Notes under the pieces: model-generated
Seen by the model: the letters and a program-made list of their open reading frames with translations, nothing else
Told to the model about the DNA's origin: nothing
Databases searched by the model: none
Shown: piece after piece, positions 8,647 to 16,899 of the stretch
Numbering within the stretch: the stretch's first letter is position 1
How the letters are laid out: each line of letters opens with the position of its first letter
Program-made: the position numbers and the translations under genes
From: Porphyromonas macacae DSM 20710 = JCM 13914
Lineage (GTDB): Bacteria > Bacteroidota > Bacteroidia > Bacteroidales > Porphyromonadaceae
Direction: 5' to 3'
Length of the DNA stretch: 45,496 nt
Assembly (NCBI RefSeq): GCF_000379945.1
Contig: NZ_KB904154.1
Span: 21,928 to 67,423 of the forward strand

Positions 8647-9939
8647 TTACAGACAAAAAGCCTTGCGTATGGTATCTACATAGTCTAAACGCTCCCATGT
8701 AAAGAGCTCGGTTTCCACCTCGATTATTCCGCGGTGGTATGTGGCAAACCGTTTCTTCACAGTTACCGGCTCGTGCCCGAAGTGTCCGTAAGCTGCCGTT
8801 TCTTCATAAATCGGAGCGCGCAGTTTGAGACGCTGTTCGATAGCGTAGGGACGCAGATCGAAGAGTCCGGCAATTTTTGCAGCAATTTCCGTATCGGTAA
8901 GTCCGTTTTTAGCCGTGCCATGCGTATTTACAAAAATGTTGATGGGCTGCGCCACACCGATGGCATAGCTGAGCTGTACGAGCATCTCATCTGCCACGCC
9001 TGCGGCTACCATATTTTTGGCAATATGCCGTGCCGCATAGGCTGCCGAACGGTCTACCTTACTGGGATCTTTTCCGCTGAATGCACCTCCTCCGTGGCTG
9101 GCTTTACCGCCATAGGTATCCACGATAATCTTCCGGCCGGTGAGACCGGTATCTCCGTAAGGGCCGCCGATTACGAACTTGCCTGTGGGATTCACGTACA
9201 GTTTGATCTTGTCGTCAAAAAGATTAGCGACCCGTTTGTTGTAGTTGTCACGAACACGGGGTAGCAGGATATTGCGTATATCCTGCTCGATGCGACAGCG
9301 CATTTTTTCATCCGCTTCAGCGGCTGCTTCAGGGCTTTCGCCGGCAGGTCGTTCAAACTCATCGTGTTGCGTACTGATGACAATGGTATCGATTCGCACA
9401 GGTTTACCCCGGTCATCGTACTCCACCGTAACCTGACTTTTGGCATCCGGACGCAGATAAGGCATCAGTGCCGGTTCTTTCTTACGGATAGCCGCCAACT
9501 CCTGCAACAACGCATGAGCAAGGTCTATGGGCAAAGGCATATAGTTAGGCGTTTCACGCGTGGCGAAGCCGAACATCATCCCCTGGTCTCCGGCACCCTG
9601 ATTCTCCCGGTCTGCTTTGTCCACACCGCGATTAATGTCAGGGCTTTGCCCGTGTATGCTTGTCAAGATACCGCAACTGTCGGCTTCGAAACCCAAGCCG
9701 GGTTTGTCATAGCCGATACGTTTGATTACGTCGCGCGCCGTGCTTTGTACATCTACATAGGCCTGGCTGTTGACTTCACCGGCCAGAACCACCTGACCGG
9801 TGGTTACTAATGTTTCTATGGCCACTTTGCTTTCTTTGTCCAAAGCCATGAACTGATCCAAAATAGCGTCTGAAATTTGATCCGCTACTTTGTCGGGGTG
9901 TCCTTCGGAAACCGATTCGGAAGTGAACAGGTAACTCAT
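8647..9939 (-). CDS. metK: S-adenosylmethionine synthetase
   Basis: A 430-residue methionine adenosyltransferase, making SAM from methionine and ATP. The N-terminus [20 protein letters not shown] carries the ATP-binding His and Asp. [10 protein letters not shown] and [16 protein letters not shown] are the two family signatures, and [12 protein letters not shown] completes the active site. It is slightly longer than the E. coli enzyme because of an insertion around [22 protein letters not shown]-type residues, common in Bacteroidetes. It appears monocistronic, with a terminator right after it and a long leader that contains a SAM-II-like aptamer, so its own product probably represses it. Confidence 0.97.
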   Translation of the reverse strand: MSYLFTSESVSEGHPDKVADQISDAILDQFMALDKESKVAIETLVTTGQVVLAGEVNSQAYVDVQSTARDVIKRIGYDKPGLGFEADSCGILTSIHGQSPDINRGVDKADRENQGAGDQGMMFGFATRETPNYMPLPIDLAHALLQELAAIRKKEPALMPYLRPDAKSQVTVEYDDRGKPVRIDTIVISTQHDEFERPAGESPEAAAEADEKMRCRIEQDIRNILLPRVRDNYNKRVANLFDDKIKLYVNPTGKFVIGGPYGDTGLTGRKIIVDTYGGKASHGGGAFSGKDPSKVDRSAAYAARHIAKNMVAAGVADEMLVQLSYAIGVAQPINIFVNTHGTAKNGLTDTEIAAKIAGLFDLRPYAIEQRLKLRAPIYEETAAYGHFGHEPVTVKKRFATYHRGIIEVETELFTWERLDYVDTIRKAFCL

Positions 9940-9989
9940 ATTGTTTAGTTGTTTTTATTGTTTATAATTTGACATCACACGTAAAACGA

Positions 9990-10016
9990 ACGTTGTGAGA
10001 CTTATAACCACAACGT
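9990..10016 (-). terminator. Terminator-like hairpin in the metK leader
   Basis: ACGTTGTG and CACAACGT form an 8-bp perfect stem with an 11-base loop; on the minus strand it is followed by TCGTTTTACG. It lies between the SAM-II-like aptamer and metK and could be the expression platform, but the U-tract is weak. A second, larger pairing upstream (ATTAGCTTG with CAAGCTAAT, about 10043-10096) could be its competitor or part of the platform. Confidence 0.45.
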
Positions 10017-10103
10017 AAAAAACAACTAAACTTGACTGATTCGGATTAGCTTGAAAAAGTTTGAAAGGAGCCTCGGAACAAGGCGTACAAGCTAATGGGG
10101 ACA

Positions 10104-10162
10104 AGTTTTAGCATTTTTTCTCGTGGTTGCAAGCTTTGACAAATCCGTCCACGTTTAAGTGC
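10104..10162 (-). promoter_or_regulatory. SAM-II class riboswitch aptamer
   Basis: Read on the minus strand, this has the SAM-II (metA/SAM_alpha) layout. P1 is CGTGG (10153-10149) pairing with CCACG (10126-10122). The loop contains GGATTTG and GCTTGCAA just before the 3' arm. An A-rich linker leads to GCTAAAA (10112-10106), the conserved 3' element that folds back as a pseudoknot. The order GUGG, GAUUUG, GCUUGCA, CCACG, GCUAAAA is what I recall of the class consensus. It lies about 170 bases upstream of metK, in the right orientation, in a gene whose product makes the ligand. Confidence 0.82.
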
Positions 10163-10183
10163 TTTCCTTTTCGGAAGTCGTTG

Positions 10184-10191
10184 CAAATGTA
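10184..10191 (-). promoter_or_regulatory. Bacteroidetes -7 box for metK
   Basis: TACATTTG on the minus strand matches TAnnTTTG and lies about 20 bases before the riboswitch aptamer. This places the transcript start just ahead of the aptamer and gives a leader of about 240 nucleotides. The interval 9940-10366 otherwise holds no credible gene. Confidence 0.6.
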
Positions 10192-10331
10192 CTAAATTCT
10201 TTAGAAACCGCACACTGAACGATATTCTTGTATATCGCCTATCTAAAATTGGCATAACTTTCGTACTCGCCTGCAGAATCTGTACTCATCAATACGTTCC
10301 GGAGCCGGCATATGCTCTCTCTGCTTTTTAT

Positions 10332-10339
10332 TATCTTTA
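10332..10339 (+). promoter_or_regulatory. Candidate -7 box for msrC
   Basis: TATCTTTA differs from TAnnTTTG only in the last base and lies about 28 bases before the msrC ATG, divergent from the metK promoter. Confidence 0.35.
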
Positions 10340-10366
10340 CTCCAATCTTAAAGACACATTGAATTT

Positions 10367-10867
10367 ATGAGCGAAACATTAAATATAACTTCTTCCGGCC
10401 GTCAGGAACGGTATCGGGAATTGCTTCCGCAGCTGAAATCGCTGGTGGAGCAAGAAAAGGACGCCATAGCCAATATTGCAAACGTATGCGCAGCCTTGTC
10501 TCAGGCCATGGGCTTCTTCTGGGTGGGTTGTTATCGCGTGTATGGCAATGAACTGCTGCTGGGACCCTTCCGGGGCGACATTGCCTGTACGCGCATCCGT
10601 CATGGCAAGGGAGTCTGCGGTTCCGCATGGGCGCAGCAGACCACATTGATTATTCCCGATGTGGACGCTTTCCCCGGACATATCGCTTGCAGCAGTCAAT
10701 CACGCTCCGAGGTGGTAGTACCTGTTTTCCACGAGGGTAAAGTGGTTGGCGTGCTGGATGTAGACAGTGATAAGCTAAACGACTTTAGTTTGTCCGTGGA
10801 TGGCTATTGGCTCGCTGAAGTCGCCCGTCTGATAGCTCCGTTTGTAAAAGATATTGCTTTATTATAA
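10367..10867 (+). CDS. msrC: Free methionine-(R)-sulfoxide reductase (GAF domain)
   Basis: A 166-residue single-GAF-domain protein of the fRMsr family, which reduces free methionine-R-sulfoxide. The diagnostic stretch GPFRGDIACTRIRHGKGVCG contains Cys74 and Cys84, and GHIACSSQSRSE contains Cys108; spacing is the same as the catalytic cysteines of the E. coli enzyme (84, 94, 118). The rest, including VGVLDVDSD, is typical GAF. Cytoplasmic. It heads a closely spaced plus-strand run with aroA, 21 bases between them. Position next to metK, on the opposite strand, makes a small methionine/SAM neighbourhood. Confidence 0.92.
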   Translation: MSETLNITSSGRQERYRELLPQLKSLVEQEKDAIANIANVCAALSQAMGFFWVGCYRVYGNELLLGPFRGDIACTRIRHGKGVCGSAWAQQTTLIIPDVDAFPGHIACSSQSRSEVVVPVFHEGKVVGVLDVDSDKLNDFSLSVDGYWLAEVARLIAPFVKDIALL

Positions 10868-10888
10868 CCGACTGTTTTTTATCTCTCC

Positions 10889-12127
10889 ATGAAATCAGCT
10901 CCTCTCCATGTAAAACGAAAGAAACCGGCCTCCAAAGAAATCCGTGTGGCATTACCTCCCGGAAAAAGTTTGTGGGCACGTGTGCTGATGCTGTATGCCA
11001 TCCATGGCAAAACACTGCCGAAGCCTCCTGCCGGAGCAGGAGACGACGTTTATGCACTTTACAACTCGCTGGAAGACATTCGGAGCGGTAAAACGGAGAT
11101 CGATGTGGTAGAAAGCGGTACGGCTATGCGGTTCCTCACGGCTTATCTGGCAGCTGTTACCCGTTCGGCAGTTATGCTGAAAGGTCGTGGCCGACAGTAT
11201 CAACGTCCCATAGGGCCTTTAGTCGATACGTTGCGCAGTATGGGCGCCAAAATCACGTATGCCGGATCGGAAGGTTATCCGCCTTTGCTTATCGAACCTT
11301 CCACCTTGCGAGGCGGAGAGGTAGACATAGATGCCGGTCACAGTTCACAGTACGTCAGCGCTCTTTTATTGATCAGCCCGCTGTTTGAAGAGGGATTGAA
11401 AGTGAACTATGCCCAAAAGACGATGCAACCTTCCGAGCCTTATATCCGCATGACAGAAGAATTAATCCAAAAAAGCTTTGAGAAAGAACTACCCGATACG
11501 CCGGAAATAGAGCGGGACTGGACGGCCGCCTCCGCTCTGTATACTCTTTGTGCGCTGTCTCACATTAAGGTAAAAATACCCGGCTTGCAGGCTCATTCCT
11601 TGCAGGGCGATGCGAATGTGCTTGTGGAACTGTACGAGAAGCTTGGTGTTAAAACGCTATTCGATGAAGAAGGTGTGACACTCAGATATTCGGGCAAACC
11701 CCGGATTCCTTACATCGAGGCCGACTTTGAACAGACACCGGACATCGTGCCAAACGTGGTGGTGACCTGCTTAGGGCTTAAGATCCCATTCTGCTTTACA
11801 GGAGTGGCACGCCTGCGACTCAAAGAGAGCGACCGCATCGTGGCTTTGCAGCACAATGCTTCTCAAGCCGGTTTTCGCATAGGTGTGTCGACCGATATGC
11901 TTTCGTATGACGGCACTGCTACATGCAATAAGACAGATATCCCCGTTATCGATCCTATGGGAGATCATCGCATAGCCATGGCTTTCGGTCTTTTGGCTTT
12001 CAAGTTGCCCGACGGTATCATTATCCGGGACAGCGAAGTCGTTTCCAAAAGCTGGCCCGGCTTTTGGCATGCCTTAGAACCGGCCTGGCAGTTGGAACAT
12101 TATATAAAGAAAGACAAAGTATCATGA
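10889..12127 (+). CDS. aroA: 3-phosphoshikimate 1-carboxyvinyltransferase (EPSP synthase)
   Basis: A 412-residue enzyme of the shikimate pathway that joins PEP to shikimate-3-phosphate. Recognisable parts are SGTAMRFLTAYLA, RPIGPLVDTLRSMGA, SSQYVSALLL, EADFEQTPD (catalytic Asp region), RLRLKESDRI and GDHRIAMA. The N-terminal substrate loop reads PPGKSLWARVLML, where most enzymes have a PGSKSISNRALLL-like loop; Lys, Ser and Arg are kept but the loop is unusual, as is SGTAMRF in place of NAGTAMRP-like forms. The stop overlaps the next gene by four bases (ATGA), indicating translational coupling. Confidence 0.92.
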   Translation: MKSAPLHVKRKKPASKEIRVALPPGKSLWARVLMLYAIHGKTLPKPPAGAGDDVYALYNSLEDIRSGKTEIDVVESGTAMRFLTAYLAAVTRSAVMLKGRGRQYQRPIGPLVDTLRSMGAKITYAGSEGYPPLLIEPSTLRGGEVDIDAGHSSQYVSALLLISPLFEEGLKVNYAQKTMQPSEPYIRMTEELIQKSFEKELPDTPEIERDWTAASALYTLCALSHIKVKIPGLQAHSLQGDANVLVELYEKLGVKTLFDEEGVTLRYSGKPRIPYIEADFEQTPDIVPNVVVTCLGLKIPFCFTGVARLRLKESDRIVALQHNASQAGFRIGVSTDMLSYDGTATCNKTDIPVIDPMGDHRIAMAFGLLAFKLPDGIIIRDSEVVSKSWPGFWHALEPAWQLEHYIKKDKVS

Positions 12128-12576
12128 TAGAAGGAACGCTATGGATACTGCTCAGCCTTGTCTTGCTGGGCTTGTTATCATGGATTGTAACGCAAAGGCA
12201 GAATAAAAACAGACAGGAGCGTATCGCTCTTGGAGAGGAGGCCGCAGAGCAGCCGGAAGTCGGCCGTTCCGACCCCGAATGTTGCGGCATGCACATCATC
12301 TGCGAAAAGGACAGCCTGCTGGCAGCTGTAAGTAAAGAGATCGTTTATTACGACGATGAGGAATTGGATCTCTATAAAGGACGCGAGGCCGATGAATACA
12401 GTATAGAGGAAGTCGAAGAGTTTAGAGACGTATTGCTCACTTTGCAGGAAGACGATGTGCCCGGCTGGTTGCGCAGCTTACAGTTACGCAACGTGGCTTT
12501 GCCCGAAGACCTGCTGCCTGATGCTCTGCTCATCGTGGGCGAACATCGGGTGCAACACAGACATGACATGGTGTAA
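12124..12576 (+). CDS. Small membrane-anchored acidic protein, unknown function
   Basis: A 150-residue protein starting at the ATG of an ATGA overlap with aroA. One N-terminal transmembrane helix (about residues 4-22, GTLWILLSLVLLGLLSWIV) is followed by a basic patch and then a soluble, acidic domain with CCGMHIICEKDSLL and repeated Asp/Glu clusters, ending in EHRVQHRHDMV. The Cys-Cys-Gly-Met-His and the terminal His cluster might bind metal but this is speculation. I do not recognise a family with certainty; the neighbourhood (aroA before, metal ABC permease after) is conserved in related genomes as far as I recall. Confidence 0.75.
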   Translation: MIEGTLWILLSLVLLGLLSWIVTQRQNKNRQERIALGEEAAEQPEVGRSDPECCGMHIICEKDSLLAAVSKEIVYYDDEELDLYKGREADEYSIEEVEEFRDVLLTLQEDDVPGWLRSLQLRNVALPEDLLPDALLIVGEHRVQHRHDMV

Positions 12577-12765
12577 ATGCGGATTATCTAAGACTGTCTT
12601 CAAGATGGATGTTGAAAAACCGATGCCGTAAAGTAGAGATATAAGTATGATTACCAAAGAAAAAACATCTCGAAAGTTTTCGGATAGCTGGCTCTCTTTT
12701 GAGATTTGGTCGGAGATATCGAATCATACCGGGAAGAGTTAAACAAGGGTAGAGAAAAAAGAAAA

Positions 12766-13587
12766 GTGGAGATATTTAGCTATCAGTTCTTTCAGAATGC
12801 TTTATGGGCTTCTTTGCTGACTGCCATCGTGGCGGGCATCATCGGCAGTTATATTGTAGTTCGGCGGATGGCTTTTATGAGCGGCGGTATCACGCATGCC
12901 TCTTTCGGAGGTTTGGGTTTGGGTGTTTATGCCGGCTTCGAACCGATGGTGGGGGCTGCCTGCTTTGCCATACTGTCGGCTCTGGGTATCGGCTATGTGT
13001 CGCGGGCAGGGCACATCAGACAGGATTCTGCCATTGCCGGTATCTGGTCTCTGGGGATGGCCGTGGGGGTACTTTTTATGGCCATGACACCCGGCTACAC
13101 AACCAATCTTTCCGCCTATCTTTTCGGCAATATCCTGCTGGTCACAAAAACGGATCTCCTTCTTCTCCTGTGTATGGCTGTGATGCTGGTGCTTTTTTTC
13201 TCTTTGGCTTACAGATCTGTTCTTTATACGGCTTTCGATGCCGATTTTGCACGTACCCGCGGCAGGAAAGTGGCTCTTATCGAAAATCTCATGCTTGTTG
13301 CCATCGCTTTAGGCATCGTACTGAGCATACGCCTTATCGGCATTATGCTGCTGATGTCCATGCTCACACTGCCGCAGAGTACGATGAATCTCTTTACCGA
13401 CCGTTTCAAACACATTATTTTCGGATCGGTGGTACTTGCACTTATCGGATCGGCAGGCGGTTTGTTAGGCAGCTATTATCTCGGATTGCCTTCAGGGGCT
13501 TTTATTGTGCTGCTACTGGTTTTATTCTTCGGTGCGGGTAAAATGATCAGCTCTCTGCACCACATACCCAAATCCCGCCATGCGTAG
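12766..13587 (+). CDS. ABC-3 family metal (zinc/manganese) transporter permease
   Basis: An integral membrane permease of about 273 residues, with seven to nine predicted helices, of the ZnuB/TroC/MntB family. The GTG at 12766, preceded by a purine-rich stretch, gives the natural N-terminus (EIFSYQFFQNALWASLLTAI). An in-frame TTG farther upstream would add 20 polar residues and is rejected. Family features are the early RRMAFMSGGITHASFGGLGLG loop (in pieces) and RLIGIMLLMSMLTLPQ. No ATPase or binding protein gene is adjacent, so these partners must be elsewhere. The 189 bases before it hold only a 31-codon frame (from 12647) that I do not call. Overlaps the next gene by eight bases. Confidence 0.88.
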   Translation: MEIFSYQFFQNALWASLLTAIVAGIIGSYIVVRRMAFMSGGITHASFGGLGLGVYAGFEPMVGAACFAILSALGIGYVSRAGHIRQDSAIAGIWSLGMAVGVLFMAMTPGYTTNLSAYLFGNILLVTKTDLLLLLCMAVMLVLFFSLAYRSVLYTAFDADFARTRGRKVALIENLMLVAIALGIVLSIRLIGIMLLMSMLTLPQSTMNLFTDRFKHIIFGSVVLALIGSAGGLLGSYYLGLPSGAFIVLLLVLFFGAGKMISSLHHIPKSRHA

Positions 13588-15328
13588 AGCTTTGGCTTTA
13601 CTTTTGCCGGCGCTCCTTTTACTTTTAGCCGGTTGCGGAGTGCGGTCACACTCTGTTCTTTCTCGTTCCTACCATGCGTTCAATACTCGTTACAACTATC
13701 TAACGAATGCCGAAGAGGCTTTCAACCGGACATATCGCTCGGCTTTGTTGTCTCCTTCGATGCAAACCGACACGCTTTTACCTCCATTGGATGTTGCCGC
13801 TCACGTTGCGTATAATGCTTTTGTACAGCATCAGCCTCTCAGCACTTTTTCCCAAACCGTTCAAAAGTGCCGCATGGCCATCGAAAAACACAGCTTGTTA
13901 TCGAACGACAGGGAGCACAACCCCGCTATGGGGCGTATTTATCTGTTGCTCGCCTCTTCTTATTTCTATGAAGGACGTTTGCCGGATGCCGAAGCCCTGT
14001 TTCTTTATCTTGAAAATCTTTATATCCGGGATGAGCCGATAAAGGCAACTGTTCATTGCTGGCTTATTCGCTGCCGGCTGCTCTATGGACATATCGAAGA
14101 GGCAGCCCGTTTGATGGAGGATAACCGTTCTTCTTTATCCAATAACGCACCCGAATGGCTTTATTTACTTACAGAAGCTGAATTACAACTGGCTGCGGGC
14201 AATGATGCCGAAGCCCTGAACCATATACGCTCATTAGCCCGATATGCTCCTGGAGTCGAATTGAAAGCCCGGGCTTATCTTCTGGCCGGACTTTTGAACT
14301 ATCGTTTGGGAAAGGAAATGCAGGAAACGAACAAAAACCTGAGAAAGGCGGTAAATCTTCCCATAGCCCTGGCAGATGAGGTCACCGCACATCTGTTGCT
14401 GGCCGGGCAAAATAAAAAAAGCGAAGAGACTATAAAACGGATGTTTATGAAGCCACGTTATGCAAATGCCCGGCCGAGATTAGCATACACCTTGGGACAA
14501 ATATACAGTGAGCAGCGGAGGTATAACGAAGCGGAAGAAACTTTTTTGTCAGGCATAGACAGCAGCACTGAAAATCAACGGGTCTATGTTCGCAAGAATC
14601 TCCTCGGAGCAGCAAATCTATGCGAGTGCAGGAATAGTTACGATGCCGCCTCCGGATACTATCGCCGGTGGCTGGAAACAGAACCTCCGCAAGATACGCT
14701 CTACAACCGTTTACTCGTGCGCTATGCAGCTATCCATGATTTACTTCTGAACAGCGCCGTGATAGAACGTGAAGACAGCCTTCTGCAAGTGGCATCCATG
14801 CCTCCTGAAGAACGGGAGCATATTATCGACAACCGGATTAAAGCGCACCGTAAACAACTGCTCGATGAAGGGAGCTTTGACAGTAGAGAGCAAAATGTCC
14901 GCAAGGCCGTAGAAAACAGCTATCAGGATTTTCCTTCCGATTCTGCCGAAAGTTTCTATTTCTACAACCCGCAACTGGTGGCTGCCGGGCGGCAGCTTTT
15001 TGAACGGCAGTGGGGCTACCGGCTGCCGGAAGATCACTGGCAACGAAAAAATAAAACAGTGCAAAAAGGGGGAACCATTGAACAACGGGAGACCGGAAAC
15101 TTCACAAAAGCACAGACAGATCCTCTCCATCGAGATTACCATCTTGCCGAATTGCCATTGACAGCAGAACAAAAACGAGCTGCCCAAAAACGTATTTTGA
15201 AAAGTCTGGAAACGATGGCAACAATCTATCGGGATTCTTTACAACGCCCCGATTTAGCCGCTCGCACAGAACAGGAATGCACTCGCCGGCAAGCCGATTT
15301 TTCCAAACAATCCCAACTGATGAAATAA
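13580..15328 (+). CDS. TPR lipoprotein, PorW/SprE-like
   Basis: A 582-residue lipoprotein with lipobox LLAGC (Cys19) and several TPR-like helix pairs from about residue 95 to 380 (for example RIYLLLASSYFYEGRLPDAEALF and LAYTLGQIYSEQRRYNEAEETFL in parts). The start region RSYHAFNTRYNYLTNAEEAF resembles PorW/SprE, periplasmic lipoproteins that link the type IX secretion motor and translocon. The C-terminal part is highly charged, with FYFYNPQLVAAGRQLFERQWG, a YF.N...G..EF.R.WG pattern also typical of that family. Overlap with the permease gene by eight bases implies coupling. Assignment to PorW is likely but not proven from sequence alone. Confidence 0.7.
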   Translation: MRRALALLLPALLLLLAGCGVRSHSVLSRSYHAFNTRYNYLTNAEEAFNRTYRSALLSPSMQTDTLLPPLDVAAHVAYNAFVQHQPLSTFSQTVQKCRMAIEKHSLLSNDREHNPAMGRIYLLLASSYFYEGRLPDAEALFLYLENLYIRDEPIKATVHCWLIRCRLLYGHIEEAARLMEDNRSSLSNNAPEWLYLLTEAELQLAAGNDAEALNHIRSLARYAPGVELKARAYLLAGLLNYRLGKEMQETNKNLRKAVNLPIALADEVTAHLLLAGQNKKSEETIKRMFMKPRYANARPRLAYTLGQIYSEQRRYNEAEETFLSGIDSSTENQRVYVRKNLLGAANLCECRNSYDAASGYYRRWLETEPPQDTLYNRLLVRYAAIHDLLLNSAVIEREDSLLQVASMPPEEREHIIDNRIKAHRKQLLDEGSFDSREQNVRKAVENSYQDFPSDSAESFYFYNPQLVAAGRQLFERQWGYRLPEDHWQRKNKTVQKGGTIEQRETGNFTKAQTDPLHRDYHLAELPLTAEQKRAAQKRILKSLETMATIYRDSLQRPDLAARTEQECTRRQADFSKQSQLMK

Positions 15329-15385
15329 AGGAAACAGGCTGAAAAGTTACCTGGCAAATATTTTAAGGGAATCTATGAAATGAAG

Positions 15386-15670
15386 TTAGAGCACGTCTTC
15401 GAATACCTGTTCTTTCTCCAGAATATGTCTGGCAAAGGAACATTGAGGATCTATTTTCATCCCTCTTTTACGGGCAAAAACAACTGCTTCCCCCACCAGT
15501 TTTCTCCCCACACCCTGACCGGTAAAGGCATTATCAACCTCTGTGTGGTCGATAACTATTTCTCCTTTTCCTTGCCGGATATAGTAGCTCATTTTACCCG
15601 CTTCCCGGGTACTTTCCATTGCCTTGAAAAGACCTTTGCCTTCCTTTTCTGTATGTATGATTTCGATCAT
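15386..15670 (-). CDS. Small GNAT-family N-acetyltransferase (YjdJ/NATD1-like)
   Basis: A 94-residue minimal GNAT fold protein. The start at 15670 has a GAAGGA ribosome-binding site directly upstream (a longer open frame upstream is not coding). GEIVIDHTEVDNAFTGQGVGRKLV contains the acetyl-CoA pyrophosphate loop QGVGRKL, and IDPQCSFARHILEK is the C-terminal signature of this short subfamily. Substrate unknown. Transcribed away from and convergent with the TPR gene; the next minus-strand gene upstream is the acyltransferase, 65 bases away. Confidence 0.88.
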   Translation of the reverse strand: MIEIIHTEKEGKGLFKAMESTREAGKMSYYIRQGKGEIVIDHTEVDNAFTGQGVGRKLVGEAVVFARKRGMKIDPQCSFARHILEKEQVFEDVL

Positions 15671-15735
15671 TTCCTTCTTTTTTATATCTCTAAAGAAGAA
15701 ACCGTATGAACGACATCTTTGTTGCAATTTCTTTT

Positions 15736-16779
15736 TTAGACGAACCGGCGAAAAAATACCATCGAACGGAGAATGCGCGTACCCGCAAAGCACAAGACGG
15801 TAACCCCCAAGACTATGACAAGCGTGAAAACAACAGGATGGTTCATCAATTGCGGGAAGATTTCGAGGAGAGGCCTTTCCAACAGATTGATCGCCATTAA
15901 GTGCATCAAATAAATACCCATAACTTCTGCATGTATGCCCGAGAGGATATTTTTCTTCATTTTTCGCATACGCGGATGGCACATGAGGGAAAAGAGAGAA
16001 ATACTGCCGAGAACAGAGCCCGGGGAAAAATTATCCAAAAGGTACAAAGGAGTATTTCCTGTCATGCCTCTCTGTTTTAGAAGCATCAGAAAAGTAAAGC
16101 ACCATGCTGCAAACATCAGCAACACATACAGCCCGGCGGAGGAACGACCGGCAGACAGCGGATAATTACGCAGGACATAACCTGTCAGAAAATAACCCGT
16201 ATACTGCAAAAAGAGCAGAGGATGCATGTACAGATTGAAATCCGTGGGAGCCGTCCGGTAGATATACAAACGCCAAATAACGGCTATAAACATAAAGAAC
16301 AAAACAAAGATATAGAGGACGTTGGGATGGTGACCGGCCTTTTTAATCAGGCGGTTAAGCAGCGGAATAATCAAATAAAGCCCGATGAGCATCACCATAA
16401 ACCAAAGATGCATGAACGGCTGACCATGCAAAAACAGCTGTATCAGCTTCGCACTTGCTCCGGTCAGCAGTACCCACAGCCAGTTCACAGGCAACCAAAG
16501 CAGCAGAGGCCAAAAGAGTTTGGGCAGGCGCTTTCCGTAAATCTTTTGCACAGAATCGTTTCCTCCCAACACAAAAGCCCCGCTGAGCATCACGAAAAGC
16601 GGCACTCCCCACTGTACCAGAGATTCTATAACCGCCCCCTGAAGAAAAACAGATTTCGTATATCCGGCATAAGGCATAAGGAAACGCCCCGCTGTGTGTA
16701 TGGCAATGACAAACAAGATACTGAGCGTTCGGAGTGTATCTAACGCTGTATTTCTGCTTGCTTGGTTCGATGTAGGCAT
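15736..16779 (-). CDS. Acyltransferase 3 family membrane protein
   Basis: A 347-residue integral membrane acyltransferase with about ten helices. The N-terminal ALDTLRTLSILFVIAIHTAG carries the family's R..(A)...V...H motif, with His proposed as catalytic; FMHLWFMVMLIGLYLIIPLL and LPKLFWPLLLWLPVNWLWV fit the family. Such enzymes O-acylate surface polysaccharides or lipids at the cytoplasmic membrane; the WecH/OafA type is the nearest guess. It is divergent from the sirtuin gene and lies in one direction with the GNAT gene. Confidence 0.88.
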   Translation of the reverse strand: MPTSNQASRNTALDTLRTLSILFVIAIHTAGRFLMPYAGYTKSVFLQGAVIESLVQWGVPLFVMLSGAFVLGGNDSVQKIYGKRLPKLFWPLLLWLPVNWLWVLLTGASAKLIQLFLHGQPFMHLWFMVMLIGLYLIIPLLNRLIKKAGHHPNVLYIFVLFFMFIAVIWRLYIYRTAPTDFNLYMHPLLFLQYTGYFLTGYVLRNYPLSAGRSSAGLYVLLMFAAWCFTFLMLLKQRGMTGNTPLYLLDNFSPGSVLGSISLFSLMCHPRMRKMKKNILSGIHAEVMGIYLMHLMAINLLERPLLEIFPQLMNHPVVFTLVIVLGVTVLCFAGTRILRSMVFFRRFV

Positions 16780-16855
16780 AGCTGAATGCAGTTTTTCAAT
16801 ATCGTACGAAAGATCGTTCGACTGTTTTCAATTGGTAAAGGTAGACAGAGTTTGG

Positions 16856-16863
16856 TATATTTG
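16856..16863 (+). promoter_or_regulatory. Bacteroidetes promoter for the sirtuin run
   Basis: TATATTTG matches TAnnTTTG. An ATTGG at about 16830, 21 bases upstream, is near the expected -33 TTTG. The -7 box ends 36 bases before the ATG. Confidence 0.6.
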
Positions 16864-16899
16864 TTTATCTAAGTTCATATACAAACCCAATAAAACAAA

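Noticed and set aside
10046-10255. 69-codon minus-strand frame upstream of metK
   Set aside because: It overlaps the promoter and the riboswitch aptamer, which explain the conservation-like pattern better; the translation is strongly basic and featureless.
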